Assembly (NCBI GenBank): GCA_965226805.1
Contig: CBDDDW010000022.1
Coordinates: 47,693 to 111,692, forward strand
DNA: 64,000 nt
Source: CBDDDW01 sp965226805
GTDB taxonomy: Bacteria; Chloroflexota; Dehalococcoidia; Lucifugimonadales; JAGWBF01
Direction of reading: 5' to 3'
Each line of letters starts with the position of its first letter. Position 1 is the first letter of the stretch. Both the position numbers and the translations under genes were made by a program. The notes under the pieces were generated by a model. It did no database searches and had not been told where the DNA came from. It saw nothing but the letters and a program-made list of their open reading frames with translations. Positions 49,928 to 58,754 of this stretch are shown here, piece after piece.

Positions 49928-51496
49928 ATGCCCCTAACGCCCATCAGCCAGCTCAAGCGCGCCGTCCGCGATGGCCTGGCCTACCTCAAGACCCAGCCGG
50001 ACATCACCGAAGGGGAGGTCTTCGCGTCGGCCAACGGCAACCTCACCGTGCGGCTGAACTATACCTCCCGCATACCCAGCAACGCCGTGGAGGAGCCCAA
50101 GTCGCTGGAATCCTACGGACTGGGCATCAGAATCTCCCTGAGCACGCCAGAGGGGACCAAGACCGGTTTCGGCAGCGAGCCCACGGACCTCTCCCTCGAG
50201 GGCGTAAAGCGGGCCCTTGAGAAGGCGCGTCGGGGCGCCGTCCTGGACACCGAGTACGTGTCGCTGCCAAAGCCTTCCACCGGCGAGAGGCCGAGCCTGG
50301 GCCGCTACCACGACCCGGCCATCATGCGGATGAGCAACAACCGGATGATCCAGGCGGGCTGGCAGACGGTGGAGAGGGCCCTGGAAGTGTTCGGGACCTC
50401 GGAGGACCTGCTGAACCTGGCGGGGTCTCCGGAGGGTGTGAGAGACCTGGGCTTGATCCTTGGCGGCGACGTGGTAATACTCCAGGAGCGCATGGCGATA
50501 GGTTCCTATCACATGCCCAAGGTCGAGACCGACGAGTCCAGCATGGTGATGGCCTTCACCACCGCCATGCTGGAGGACGAGGCCGCCAAGGGGACCGGCT
50601 GGTCGGTGGGCAACAGGCTATCCGAGCTTGCGGGCCAGTCCGGCGCCGAGGCAGCCCGCAATGCCATCCGGTCCGTGAACGGCCAGCGGGTTCCGGACGG
50701 GGCCTACCGGGTCATCTTTGGTCCCCAGACCCTGACTGAGATCCTTGAGTGGGTGCTCATGCCTAGCCTATATCTGGACATGTTCTATGCGGGCGCGTCC
50801 ACGTTCATGGGCAAGTTCGGGCAACGGGTGGCGTCGGATAGACTGTACCTGTACGACGACGGCTCTGTGCCCGGCCTGGCAGCCAGCAAGGCCATAACTG
50901 ATGAGGGATTGCCCACAGGCAGGACAGACCTGATAAAGGATGGGAAGCTTGTGGGACTTCTTTCCAACTACTACGAGCACCAGCGGATGCTCAACGACCC
51001 CTCGGGACATGAGAAGCTTGGAGTGATCCCCAAAGAGGTGGCCTCCGCCATCGCTCCCAGGAATGGCTTCCGCACTGGCAGGGGAGGCGGAAGGAACTTC
51101 GATTCTCCTCCCGGCGTGACGCCGACCAATCTCATCGTGGAGGGCCGTGAGAAGCACACCCGCGACGAGCTGCTGAAGCTTGTGGGAGACGGCCTTTACA
51201 TCGGCCGCATATGGTACACCTACCCCGTCAACGGCATCAGCGCCGGGGATTTCAGCGGCACCGTCGTAGGCGACTCCTATATCATCAAGGACGGCAAGAT
51301 CGCGGCCCCGATCAAGCCCAACACCCTGCGCATGAACGAGAACATACACAACGTCCTGAATAACATCCTGGGGATAGGCGCTGAGGGAGTCGCTACGGTG
51401 AGGTGGGCATCCGACCAGGTGACCTGGGCTCCCGAGGTGGCTGTGGCGGACTTCCACGTCAACGAGATAGGGGAGTATATGGAAGAGGTGTTCTAG
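49928..51496 (+). CDS. pmbA: TldD/PmbA-family protein, PmbA-like
   Basis: 522 aa from ATG 49928 with GGAGA upstream. N-terminal 'QLKRAVRDGLAYLKTQPDITEGEVFAS', middle 'YGLGIRISLSTPEGTKTGFGSEPTDLS', late 'VEGREKHTRDELLKLVGDGLYI' and 'NGISAGDFSGTVVGDSYIIKDGKI'. The HExxxH motif is absent, as expected for the PmbA/TldE partner that completes the protease with TldD. The stop shares bases with the convergent M24 gene stop. Its N-terminus is duplicated in the ghost at 48679. Confidence 0.88.
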   Translation: MPLTPISQLKRAVRDGLAYLKTQPDITEGEVFASANGNLTVRLNYTSRIPSNAVEEPKSLESYGLGIRISLSTPEGTKTGFGSEPTDLSLEGVKRALEKARRGAVLDTEYVSLPKPSTGERPSLGRYHDPAIMRMSNNRMIQAGWQTVERALEVFGTSEDLLNLAGSPEGVRDLGLILGGDVVILQERMAIGSYHMPKVETDESSMVMAFTTAMLEDEAAKGTGWSVGNRLSELAGQSGAEAARNAIRSVNGQRVPDGAYRVIFGPQTLTEILEWVLMPSLYLDMFYAGASTFMGKFGQRVASDRLYLYDDGSVPGLAASKAITDEGLPTGRTDLIKDGKLVGLLSNYYEHQRMLNDPSGHEKLGVIPKEVASAIAPRNGFRTGRGGGRNFDSPPGVTPTNLIVEGREKHTRDELLKLVGDGLYIGRIWYTYPVNGISAGDFSGTVVGDSYIIKDGKIAAPIKPNTLRMNENIHNVLNNILGIGAEGVATVRWASDQVTWAPEVAVADFHVNEIGEYMEEVF

Positions 51497-52695
51497 GGTC
51501 TGATCAGCACTACCTCTCGTTGTATGGAAGTAGTGGCGTAGGGCCCCTCCTCGGACATATATACGTCTATCTCAGAGCGAACTCCAAACTCCGGCAGGTA
51601 TATCCCCGGCTCGATACTGAAGCCGATGCCGGGGATGATGCTCCTGGTATCCTCGGTCTCGAAGTTGTCCAGGTTGACGGCGTCGCCATGCACTTCTTGG
51701 CTGATGCTGTGTCCCAAGCGGTGGGTGAAGTAGTCGCCGTAGCCGCTGTTTGAGATGTACTCCCGCGCGATCCTGTCCGCCTGCCAGCCCTGAACGGTCA
51801 CGCCTCGCTGGGCGGAGCTTTCCAGGTACCTCAGCGCCGAGTCTCTCGCCGCGGCCACTATGTCGAAAATTCCCTGGTGTCTCTCGGGCACCCGATCGCC
51901 CACATAGGCCACCCAGGTAATGTCGGCATATACGCTGTCCTCGGCCTGTTCTTTCGCCCACAGGTCGATAAGCACCCAATCGCCTTCACGGATCGGGCTG
52001 CTTCCCTCGGACGACGGTTCGTAGTGAGGGTCGCTGGCGTGGGTGTTGACGGCCACGATGGGACCATCGGCTGTCTCCAGCCCTTCCTGGGCAAATTGAC
52101 CTCGTATGAACTCGGCGACCCGGTATTCCGTCGGGCGGTTGGCCAGATCTCGGCCTATGTACTCGAAGGCCCTCAGAACGATGCTACCCAGCTTGTCGGC
52201 GGAGCGTATGTGGGAGGATAGCTGGGTTTCTGTCCAACGCTGAGTTGCGTATTGGAGCAAGTCTGCTGATGATACCACCTCGATTCCCAGGCTCGTCAGC
52301 AGCTCAATCGTACCAGCGTCCACTTTCGAGGCCCGGGGTAAGGCGCCTAGCGGAGAATACTCCATGGCCACACGTGTACCAGAGGGCAGGAGGGCCTGCA
52401 GCTGTGCCACCATGGTCTGGCGGCTGTTATAGACGATGGAACTGATACCCGTTGAGGAGAATTTCCCCACGTCCACATGGTGGGCCAAGAGGCTCGGTTC
52501 CCCAGAGACAGGTATGAACAGGTAGCACGGGCGCGTTACCATCCCGATCCGGCCACCAACGATCTGCCAGAAAATCGGGTTGGATAGCCGGTAGTCGTGG
52601 ATGAGCCACCCGCCCAGACCCAGACCAGGATTCTGAGCCAGGTATTCCTGAGCTTGCTCGATCATGGGGGTTGGTGGCATGTGTTCAGACCCCAT
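51493..52695 (-). CDS. M24-family metallopeptidase (Xaa-Pro dipeptidase-like)
   Basis: 400 aa with the creatinase/prolidase fold. The N-terminal domain (~1-160) is the non-catalytic part. The M24 core shows metal ligands Asp in 'DWVLIDLWAKEQ' and 'SVYADITWVAYVG', His in 'YGDYFTHRLGHSISQEVHG', Glu in 'FSIEPGIYLPEFGVRSE' (Glu twice). First Asp context is D-L-W-A-K rather than D-x-G-x, which occurs in a Chloroflexota/SAR202-type subgroup of the family. It cleaves X-Pro dipeptides or related bonds. Tail-to-tail with pmbA, sharing three to four bases. Confidence 0.85.
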   Translation of the reverse strand: MGSEHMPPTPMIEQAQEYLAQNPGLGLGGWLIHDYRLSNPIFWQIVGGRIGMVTRPCYLFIPVSGEPSLLAHHVDVGKFSSTGISSIVYNSRQTMVAQLQALLPSGTRVAMEYSPLGALPRASKVDAGTIELLTSLGIEVVSSADLLQYATQRWTETQLSSHIRSADKLGSIVLRAFEYIGRDLANRPTEYRVAEFIRGQFAQEGLETADGPIVAVNTHASDPHYEPSSEGSSPIREGDWVLIDLWAKEQAEDSVYADITWVAYVGDRVPERHQGIFDIVAAARDSALRYLESSAQRGVTVQGWQADRIAREYISNSGYGDYFTHRLGHSISQEVHGDAVNLDNFETEDTRSIIPGIGFSIEPGIYLPEFGVRSEIDVYMSEEGPYATTSIQREVVLIRP

Positions 52696-52721
52696 ATTCC
52701 GCCGAAATAACGGGCCGTTAG

Positions 52722-52935
52722 CCCTTCGACAAGCTCAGGGTGAGCGGGGCTCAACTGCCCATGGGTAATCGGGAGCGCCGCCTTCCACTGTTAATGGTGA
52801 GCACCTCTCCCGCTCAGGTGAGCCATCCCTCCTAACAAGGGAGCCCGTTAGCGCTTCGACAAGCTCAGGGTGAGCGGGGGACTCAACTGCCCATGGGTAA
52901 TCGGGAGCGCCGCCTTCCACCGCTCAGGGTGAGCC
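52722..52935. repeat. Two ~70-bp direct repeats with TTCGACAAGCTCAGGG core
   Basis: The block from TTCGACAAGCTCAGGGTGAG through CTCAACTGCCCATGGGTAAT to GCGCCGCCTTCCAC occurs at ~52726-52790 and again at ~52855-52921, nearly identical, with CGTTAGC in front of both. The unit CTCAGGGTGAGC is repeated a third time after the second copy. Related cores are at 43977 and 44068. Confidence 0.75.
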
Positions 52936-53037
52936 CGTCGAACCATCAGCTATTAAGAGGGGTTTCTATTTCGTGGAGCCCGCCACCCAAGATAACCGAT
53001 TCACCCCGTATGATGCGACGAACCGGGAGGTTGAGCG

Positions 53038-53832
53038 TTACAAAGTGGCCTGCAACACCCCTCCGTCGAGGGGAATGCTTACACCGGTGATGTAGCTGGC
53101 CCGCTCCGAGGACAGGAAGGCGATCAGGTCTCCCACCTCCTCGGGCCTGCCCAGCCGGTCCATCGGTATGCACTTGGCGACGTCCTTCACCACTTCGTCC
53201 GAAGAGCGGCCCTGCTCCTTGGCCTGTTCTTCGTATGAAGTCGCCAGCTGGTCCGTTAGGACGAAGCCTGGGAGGACGTTGTTGACGGTTATGTTGAAAG
53301 TTGCCAGCTCCGTTGCCAGCATCTTGGCGTATCCCACCACGGCCATTCCACTCGATGTGGCCATCACGACACCGTTGCTCGGCTGCCTTAACGAGAGAGA
53401 GAGCCGGTTCACGATTCTTCCCCATTGCTGCTGCTTCATATAGGGGATCACTTCCCGGCTCATCCTTACAATGCTAAGGAAGTTCTGCTCCATCGCGTTT
53501 TCCCAGGACTCGTCCCCGAGTTCCGAAGGCCGACCGCTGGGCGGCTCGCCGATGTTGTTTACGACGATATCTATTCTGGTAAACCGGTTGAAGGCGCCGC
53601 GGACAACACGCTTGATGTCCTCCATGCGTGTCAGGTCGCCTACTATAGCCAGGACATGGTGCTGAGTACTGACTCTGGCTATCTCTATTTCTGCTTTTCG
53701 CAGCTCGGCCTCATCGGGGCCGCTAATAGTAACGCTTGCGCCGCCCCTGGCCAGGGCGAGAGCGGCAGCCTTCCCGATCCCACTGCTGGAACTACCCACA
53801 ATTGCTACCCGGTCTTCAAGACCCAGGTCCAT
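53038..53832 (-). CDS. SDR-family protein lacking the usual YxxxK
   Basis: 264 aa from ATG 53832, preceded by GGAGGAGG. Cofactor loop 'VAIVGSSSSGIGKAAALAL' and 'RIDIVVNNIGEPP' are normal. The catalytic region reads 'GRIVNRLSLSLRQPSNGVVMATSSGMAVVGYAKMLA': where classical SDRs have Ser-(x)12-Tyr-x-x-x-Lys, the Tyr is replaced (M-A-T-S-S). C-terminal 'ASYITGVSIPLDGGVLQATL' is standard. Such Tyr-less members exist and their activity is unclear. It lies next to a CaiB-type CoA transferase, suggesting an acyl-CoA-linked pathway. Confidence 0.8.
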   Translation of the reverse strand: MDLGLEDRVAIVGSSSSGIGKAAALALARGGASVTISGPDEAELRKAEIEIARVSTQHHVLAIVGDLTRMEDIKRVVRGAFNRFTRIDIVVNNIGEPPSGRPSELGDESWENAMEQNFLSIVRMSREVIPYMKQQQWGRIVNRLSLSLRQPSNGVVMATSSGMAVVGYAKMLATELATFNITVNNVLPGFVLTDQLATSYEEQAKEQGRSSDEVVKDVAKCIPMDRLGRPEEVGDLIAFLSSERASYITGVSIPLDGGVLQATL

Positions 53833-54021
53833 AGTCCCGTGTACCTCCTCCCACCATTCTTTGACCCCCACCCACACCCTTGCCCTGGCTCGTCAAAGAG
53901 AGGGATTATCGTCGTCGCGACGCAGGCTCAGTAAATAATAATCGTCCAAGGGCTCTGTGGCAAGACGGTCATTACATTATCGTACACCGACCTCGACCAG
54001 CAGGTTACGGTACTATCGTAC

Positions 54022-55215
54022 TTAAATTATTTCCTCTTCTCTAAAGCGCGTGATATCGGCCTGAGCATAGCCATGCTGGAGGAGAATCTGCTCTGTGTGC
54101 TCTCCCAGAAGGGGGGGATGGCGATCTATGGAGCCTTCGGTTTCGGAAAACCTGACGGTAATGCCGGTCTGCTTTATTTTACCTAGAGTCGGGTGGGGTA
54201 CGTCCATGAGCATATTACGGGCGAGGACCTGAGGGTCGGTGAAGACATCGCTCATCGCATTAATTGGGGCACACGGTATCCCGCCATCGCCAAGCTGTCG
54301 CACCCAATCCGCCGTGGGCTTCTTGTCAAACTCATCCTGTAGAAGGGAGATTAGCTGAGGCCGGTTCCGCACCCGGTCCACGTTCTGGGCATAATCGGGG
54401 TGGTTGAAAAGGTCCTCCCGGTCCATCGCCTTACAAAATCTGTCCCACAAGCGCTCTGAGCCTATAGCTATGCTGATGTATTTGTTGTCCTGACACAGAA
54501 AAGTCTGGTAAGGCACCAGGCTGGGATGAGCGGCGCCTGTTTTCTCGGGGTTTTTCCCCGTAGCAAAGTAATATCCCGCCATATAGGTGAGCCAAGAGAC
54601 CTGCAAATCCATCATGGATACGTCTATGTATTGTCCTTCCTGGCTCTCGTTGGTTGCGCGATGGAACAGGGCGGTCATGATAGCGAAAGCGCCCAGCATG
54701 CCGGCGCCTATGTCGGTTACCGCCACTCCTGTTTTGACCGGCGGGCGGCCAGGTTCTCCCGTGATGCTCATTAGGCCGCCGATCCCTTGCATTATCTGGT
54801 CGTAGGCGGGCTTCGCGGCGTAGGGGCCGGTCTGCCCGAATCCCGATATGGAGCAAAAAACGACGCCGGGGTTGAGCGCCTTCACCGACTCGTAACCGAT
54901 GCCCAGCCGATCTACCACGCCGGGGGTGAAATTCTCCACCACCACGTCTGCTCCTTTTGCCATCTCCAGAAATATTTGGCTTCCCTCCGGGTGCCTCAGG
55001 TTAAGCGTCATGCTACGCTTGTTGCGGTTGATCTGGAGGAAATAGCTACTTTGATCGCCTATATGGGGCGGCGCCCACCCCCGCGTATCATCGCCGGTGC
55101 CAGGCCGTTCTATCTTGATTACGTCAGCCCCATAATCTCCCAACATCATGGTACAGTAGGGCCCCGCCAGGGCGCGGGTAAGGTCCAGCACACGTACTCT
55201 CTCCAGTGCTTTCAT
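54022..55215 (-). CDS. CaiB/BaiF family CoA transferase
   Basis: 397 aa from ATG 55215 with GGAGGAG eight bases upstream. Class III CoA transferase signatures: 'LDLTRALAGPYCTMMLGDYGADVIKIERPGTGDDTRGW' (given in part), 'YFLQINRNKRSMTLNLRHPEG', 'VVVENFTPGVVDRLGIGYE', 'SISGFGQTGPYAAKPAYDQIMQG' and the catalytic Asp in 'GVAVTDIGAGMLGA'. It moves CoA between carboxylic acids (formyl-CoA, carnitine or bile-acid type). Substrate unknown. Confidence 0.92.
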   Translation of the reverse strand: MKALERVRVLDLTRALAGPYCTMMLGDYGADVIKIERPGTGDDTRGWAPPHIGDQSSYFLQINRNKRSMTLNLRHPEGSQIFLEMAKGADVVVENFTPGVVDRLGIGYESVKALNPGVVFCSISGFGQTGPYAAKPAYDQIMQGIGGLMSITGEPGRPPVKTGVAVTDIGAGMLGAFAIMTALFHRATNESQEGQYIDVSMMDLQVSWLTYMAGYYFATGKNPEKTGAAHPSLVPYQTFLCQDNKYISIAIGSERLWDRFCKAMDREDLFNHPDYAQNVDRVRNRPQLISLLQDEFDKKPTADWVRQLGDGGIPCAPINAMSDVFTDPQVLARNMLMDVPHPTLGKIKQTGITVRFSETEGSIDRHPPLLGEHTEQILLQHGYAQADITRFREEEII

Positions 55216-55365
55216 GGGCGAACTCCTCCCAGCTATGTCCAACGGCGGGGCTATTTTACCACATGGGTGTCACCCCGGCGAGATCAGATCCAGACACCGT
55301 CTGAACGCCTCAGATGGTTTCGATTTGCGGGCGGGCGAGGGACTGTTGCCCGAACGGCGCCCGAG

Positions 55366-55395
55366 TTGACCCTAATTGGGGGGGCCACGTATAAT
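55366..55395 (+). promoter_or_regulatory. Strong sigma-70-type promoter facing IS3 copy 3
   Basis: TTGACC (55366-55371), 18 bases, TATAAT (55390-55395). It points right, 17 bases before the IS3 end at 55413, so it now transcribes the element in antisense. It probably once served the gene truncated at 56952. Confidence 0.55.
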
Positions 55396-55421
55396 GTGCC
55401 CATCCTTCGCAGTGTTGGGTG

Positions 55422-56441
55422 TCAGCGGTTTTGGACAGTTCTGGGTCCGAGAGATTGGGGTGAAGAAGCTCCTGGTTTGAGGGTTTCTCTGACCTCCTGA
55501 TTGTACCGCCTCCGCCGGTCAAAAGTCTCTCGCTGTACCTCCTTCCTCTGGGCTAGAATTGCCTCCAGACGGCCTTCCAGCACGTCAGCCGGAGTTACAA
55601 CCCTGAGCGCCTGATGATATCTTCGGTAGTTGTAGAACTCGACGAAGTCCCGGATGGCCGCCTCCAGGTCTTCCACCACCTCGTATGGCACCTGGTTAAT
55701 GTCGTCTTTCAGGGTTCGGTGATATCTCTCCAGCGTCCCGTTGGTCTGAGGGTGATAGGGTGCTGCCAGGACGTGGCGAATGCCCACCACCCGCATGTAC
55801 TCGCGGAAGGCCCGCGATACATAACCTGAGCCATTATCTGAGAGGAGCTTGGTCCGATCCTCCAGAGGTACATCAGTCATACCAGTAGAGTCAACAGCTT
55901 CCTGGACCACCTCTATGAGGGAGTTGGCCGTCATGTCCCGTTGCACCTTCCAGGCCAAGATGAACCGGGAGGAGTCGTCCATCACCGTCACGAGGTAGTA
56001 GTAGCCCCATCCCACTACACGGAAGTAGGAGGCATCGGTGGCCCACAGCTGGTGGGGCCCTGTGGTCTTGTGCTGGTACTCTTTGCTCGCTGCCAACTGG
56101 TATTCGATCCGTTTCACCAGACCCTCCCGTCTCAGAATACGATAGACTGTGGAGGCGGAGACCGATAGGCCTCTGTGGTCGGTGAGCGAAGCCGCCAACT
56201 GCCGGCTTCGCCAGGTCGGCATCCCACGGGCTGCCGCCAGCACTACTGCCTCCTCTTCTGGACGCAGGCGATTCCAGGGCCTCTCAGTTCCTTCCGTACC
56301 CTCCCAACTACCCTGCCGGTGCCTCCACCTCCACCAATAATACGTGCTCCTGGAAATGCCAAGCTCCCTGAGTCGCCTGTTCTTCCCTCTACCATGTCGC
56401 TCCACCTCAGCCACGACCTTCGATTGTTCCACTACGCTCAT
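55422..56441 (-). CDS. IS3-family transposase OrfB (copy 3)
   Basis: 339 aa, same DDE layout as copy 1 (LWATDASYF, LLSDNGSGY, GTLERYHRT). It has Ser in 'MDDSSRF' as in copy 1, and Ala for Thr in 'RLE-A-ILAQRK'. It is in the -1 frame to orfA and open from the A7 run, as in the other copies. Confidence 0.87.
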   Translation of the reverse strand: MSVVEQSKVVAEVERHGRGKNRRLRELGISRSTYYWWRWRHRQGSWEGTEGTERPWNRLRPEEEAVVLAAARGMPTWRSRQLAASLTDHRGLSVSASTVYRILRREGLVKRIEYQLAASKEYQHKTTGPHQLWATDASYFRVVGWGYYYLVTVMDDSSRFILAWKVQRDMTANSLIEVVQEAVDSTGMTDVPLEDRTKLLSDNGSGYVSRAFREYMRVVGIRHVLAAPYHPQTNGTLERYHRTLKDDINQVPYEVVEDLEAAIRDFVEFYNYRRYHQALRVVTPADVLEGRLEAILAQRKEVQRETFDRRRRYNQEVRETLKPGASSPQSLGPRTVQNR

Positions 56442-56839
56442 GCGACGGTGCCGTTGCCGTGTAGGGGCGGCAGAGCTGTTTTTTTGAAGCGGTGCAACTC
56501 CAGGGACAACTCACCCACCAGCTGCTTCAGTTCTCTGTTCTCCCGCTTGAGCTGCTCTATCTCTTGCCGGGTCGCATCACGCACACTGTCCCGAGTCAAC
56601 CTCTCCTTCCCAGCTTCCATGAACCCCTTCGTCCAGGCGTAGTAGAAGTGGGGTTTGATTCCTTCCCGTCGGCACAGGTCATTAACGGTAGTCTCCCGTC
56701 TGAACCCCTCCAAGACGATGCGGATCTTCTCTTCAGGGGTATACTTACGGCGGGTCGCTGCACGGACCTGACGCACGAAGCTTCGTGTCTCCTGGCTTCG
56801 CTCCTCAGCTTGGCTGGCCTGATCCTCTACCTGGGTCAT
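56438..56839 (-). CDS. IS3-family transposase OrfA (copy 3)
   Basis: 133 aa. Two substitutions relative to copies 1 and 2: Phe for Ser in 'KPH-F-YYAW' and Gly for Asp in 'LH-G-NGTVA'. HTH, coiled coil, ribosome binding site and slippery A7 are unchanged. Confidence 0.87.
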   Translation of the reverse strand: MTQVEDQASQAEERSQETRSFVRQVRAATRRKYTPEEKIRIVLEGFRRETTVNDLCRREGIKPHFYYAWTKGFMEAGKERLTRDSVRDATRQEIEQLKRENRELKQLVGELSLELHRFKKTALPPLHGNGTVA

Positions 56840-56951
56840 CAATGACTCCTTTCACTTAGGGTTAATCTACCCCTCTGAAGGAGCCTCTACCACCCCCAAC
56901 CTCTTCGGTTTTCTAGGCCTCAATAGTGTCCAATTGCGCTGACACCCTACA

Positions 56952-57233
56952 GATACCCCTTGCTTCGGGGGTGCCGGCCATATGCCAGGGAGGGTCGGGC
57001 ATCTTACCGAAGATGAAGCCAAGGCTGCTGGTCTAGCTTACGAAGCCTACGCGCCCATATTTACGCAGGACCACAAGTACCTCTCCGACAGTGGAGCCCG
57101 GTGGAAGGAAGGGTGCCTCTGCCAGTGGTTGGGTCTGGCCGACCACTTCACTGTCCTGATTCACCCGGTGTGGTGGCTTAACTGGAAGGAGCCCTCCTCG
57201 ACGGTCATAGAACGCCTCAGGTCGGGCGATTAG
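56952..57233 (+). pseudogene. Polysaccharide-deacetylase-like C-terminal fragment, cut by IS3 copy 3
   Basis: The frame is open from the IS edge and reads DTPCFGGAGHMPGRVGHLTE, then DEAKAAGLAYEAYAPIFTQD, 'KYLSDSGARWKEGCLCQWLG', 'FTVLIHPVWWLNWKE' and stops at 57231. 'Y-I-S-D-S-G-x-R-W-x-E-G-C...H-P-x-WW' is the C-terminal pattern of deacetylase-fold proteins in glycan clusters. The N-terminal part and start are missing. Internal ATG 56982 would give an 83-aa stub. Confidence 0.55.
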
Positions 57234-57261
57234 AGCCATAGCGACCAGATTAGGGGAGTTG

Positions 57262-58188
57262 ATGAACCGTACGGTGTCAGTGCAGGAGTTGCTTTCGGCC
57301 ATAGGCCATGAGCACAGAGTCCAGGGGCCTGTGGACAGGTCCGTATCCCGCGGTGCGCCCATCGATGACGCAGACGGAGACAGCCTCTGCTTCTGCTCAA
57401 GGCTGGGAGACAGGGGCGTCGAGATGGTTCAGTCCAGCCGGGCCATGGTGATAATCTGCTCGAGCGAATTAGACCTTTCAAGTCAGAATGGCCGGCCTGA
57501 CATGGAGAAGACACTAGTCCAGGTTGCCAATCCCAGGCTTGAATACGCTAAGCTACTCCAGAAGTTCTTCAGTCCCACCCCTGCTTATGGAGTGCATCCC
57601 ACCGCGACAGTAGGGGATCATGTTGAGATAGCCCAGCAGGTGTCGATCGGGCCAAACGTGGTGGTCGGCGAGAACTGTAAGATTGGCCGGGGTACCACCA
57701 TAGCGGCCAACGTGACCATATACCCAAAGACCCGCCTAGGAGAGGACGTCATCATCCACGGAGGCGCGGTGATAGGTGGGGACGGCTTCGGGTTCGAGAA
57801 GGACGAGGCTACCGGCGAGTGGGTGAAGTTTCCTCAGCTGGGGGGCGTTTTAATCGAGGACCGAGTCGAAATCGGCTCCAACACCTGCATCGACAGGGGA
57901 GCTCTGGCTGACACTGTGCTGGGCGAAGGCACAAAGGTGGACAACCTGGTCCATATTGCCCACAATGTCCGAGTGGGTAAGCGCTGTGTCATCGTAGCCC
58001 ATGTCTTCCTGGGTGGGCAGGTGATCGTGGGCGATGGCTCTTGGATAGGCCCTGAGGCTTCCGTTCTTCAGGGACTCACCATAGGTGAGAATGCTCTGGT
58101 CGGAATGGGTGCAGTGGTCCTAAAAAACGTAAGAGAGAACACAGTTGTAACGGGATCTCCTGCCAGGGTGCACAGGAAGAACGTTTAG
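57262..58188 (+). CDS. LpxD-like acyltransferase
   Basis: 308 aa. N-terminal LpxD-type domain ('VSVQELLSAIGHEHRVQG', then 'GAPIDDADGDSLCFCS'), then a left-handed beta helix of hexapeptide repeats ('VHPTATVGDHVEIAQQVSIGPNVVVGENC', given in part). 'AVIGGDGFGFEKDEATGEW' and 'VDNLVHIAHNVRVGKRCVI' carry the LpxD active-site His. The C-terminus 'GMGAVVLKNVRENTVVTGSPARV' is typical. LpxD adds a 3-OH-acyl chain to UDP-glucosamine in lipid A synthesis. With no other lpx gene in view, it more likely acylates or acetylates a nucleotide amino-sugar for a surface glycan. Confidence 0.75.
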   Translation: MNRTVSVQELLSAIGHEHRVQGPVDRSVSRGAPIDDADGDSLCFCSRLGDRGVEMVQSSRAMVIICSSELDLSSQNGRPDMEKTLVQVANPRLEYAKLLQKFFSPTPAYGVHPTATVGDHVEIAQQVSIGPNVVVGENCKIGRGTTIAANVTIYPKTRLGEDVIIHGGAVIGGDGFGFEKDEATGEWVKFPQLGGVLIEDRVEIGSNTCIDRGALADTVLGEGTKVDNLVHIAHNVRVGKRCVIVAHVFLGGQVIVGDGSWIGPEASVLQGLTIGENALVGMGAVVLKNVRENTVVTGSPARVHRKNV

Positions 58189-58649
58189 GTTTAATCCAAT
58201 GATCCCATAAAGCCCTCGAGAACGCTACTGGGCTGTAGTCCACGCGTCTCAGGCGTGGAGACGAGGAGTTGCGGCGGCCCTTTGTAGCGCTGGCCAAGAT
58301 GTTCGCCAAATGTCTCGTGGAAGGATCGCAGAATACTCCCGCAACGGGATATCTGTAAAATGTGGCTGACCACGCGCTGGTCGTGGCTTCAACGAATACT
58401 GCACGTGTCCAGGAAACCCACATTACGCTCGGCCACATGATTTGTGAATTAATCGAACTAGAGATTTTCGGCTCATAGGTCATAGCCAGAAAAAATCTTC
58501 CATGACTGTTGGCACGAGTACACGAACATAATAGTGTTACCGTAGTGATTGATGATCGCCTTTATCCCTTGCGAGGGACTACAGTTAGAATATAAGGAGG
58601 CCCACCAAAGGGGGCCGCGGGCCAAGGGGATTTCGCAACAGGAGGGCCC
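58189..58649. other. Intergenic region without a supported gene
   Basis: 461 bases. A short minus-strand frame (58191-58373) shows a protein-like tail but no family. CCACGC-GTCTCAG-GCGTGG near 58242 is a small hairpin. Nothing else is supportable; probably decayed glycan-cluster sequence. Confidence 0.3.
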
Positions 58650-58754
58650 TTGATCGCGCTGATTACTGGAGGTGCCGGGTTTATCGGATCACATCTAGCG
58701 GAAGAGCTACTGGGACGGGGTCAACGGGTGCTGTCGTGGGATTGGAAGCCGTAG
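58650..58754 (+). pseudogene. NAD-dependent epimerase N-terminal fragment
   Basis: TTG-started frame MIALITGGAGFIGSHLAEEL then LGRGQRVLSW, with the G-G-A-G-F-I-G-S nucleotide-binding loop of sugar epimerases/dehydratases, after a GGAGGG. It ends after 34 codons. The similarity breaks near 58733, and the rest of the gene is absent, presumably deleted. Confidence 0.6.

Larger units (their letters stand above)
55413..56951 (-). mobile_element. IS3-family insertion sequence, copy 3 (inverted)
   Basis: 1539 bp, same length as copy 1, opposite orientation: TGTTGGGTGTCAGCG at 55413 and CGCTGACACCCTACA ending 56951. Both transposase frames intact, with a few substitutions relative to copies 1 and 2. 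Flanks CAG and GAT do not form a target duplication. Confidence 0.9.

Noticed and set aside
54787..55500. Plus-strand 237-aa frame across the CaiB gene and the IS3 end
   Set aside because: Crosses an IS boundary and is antisense to CaiB; arises by chance.
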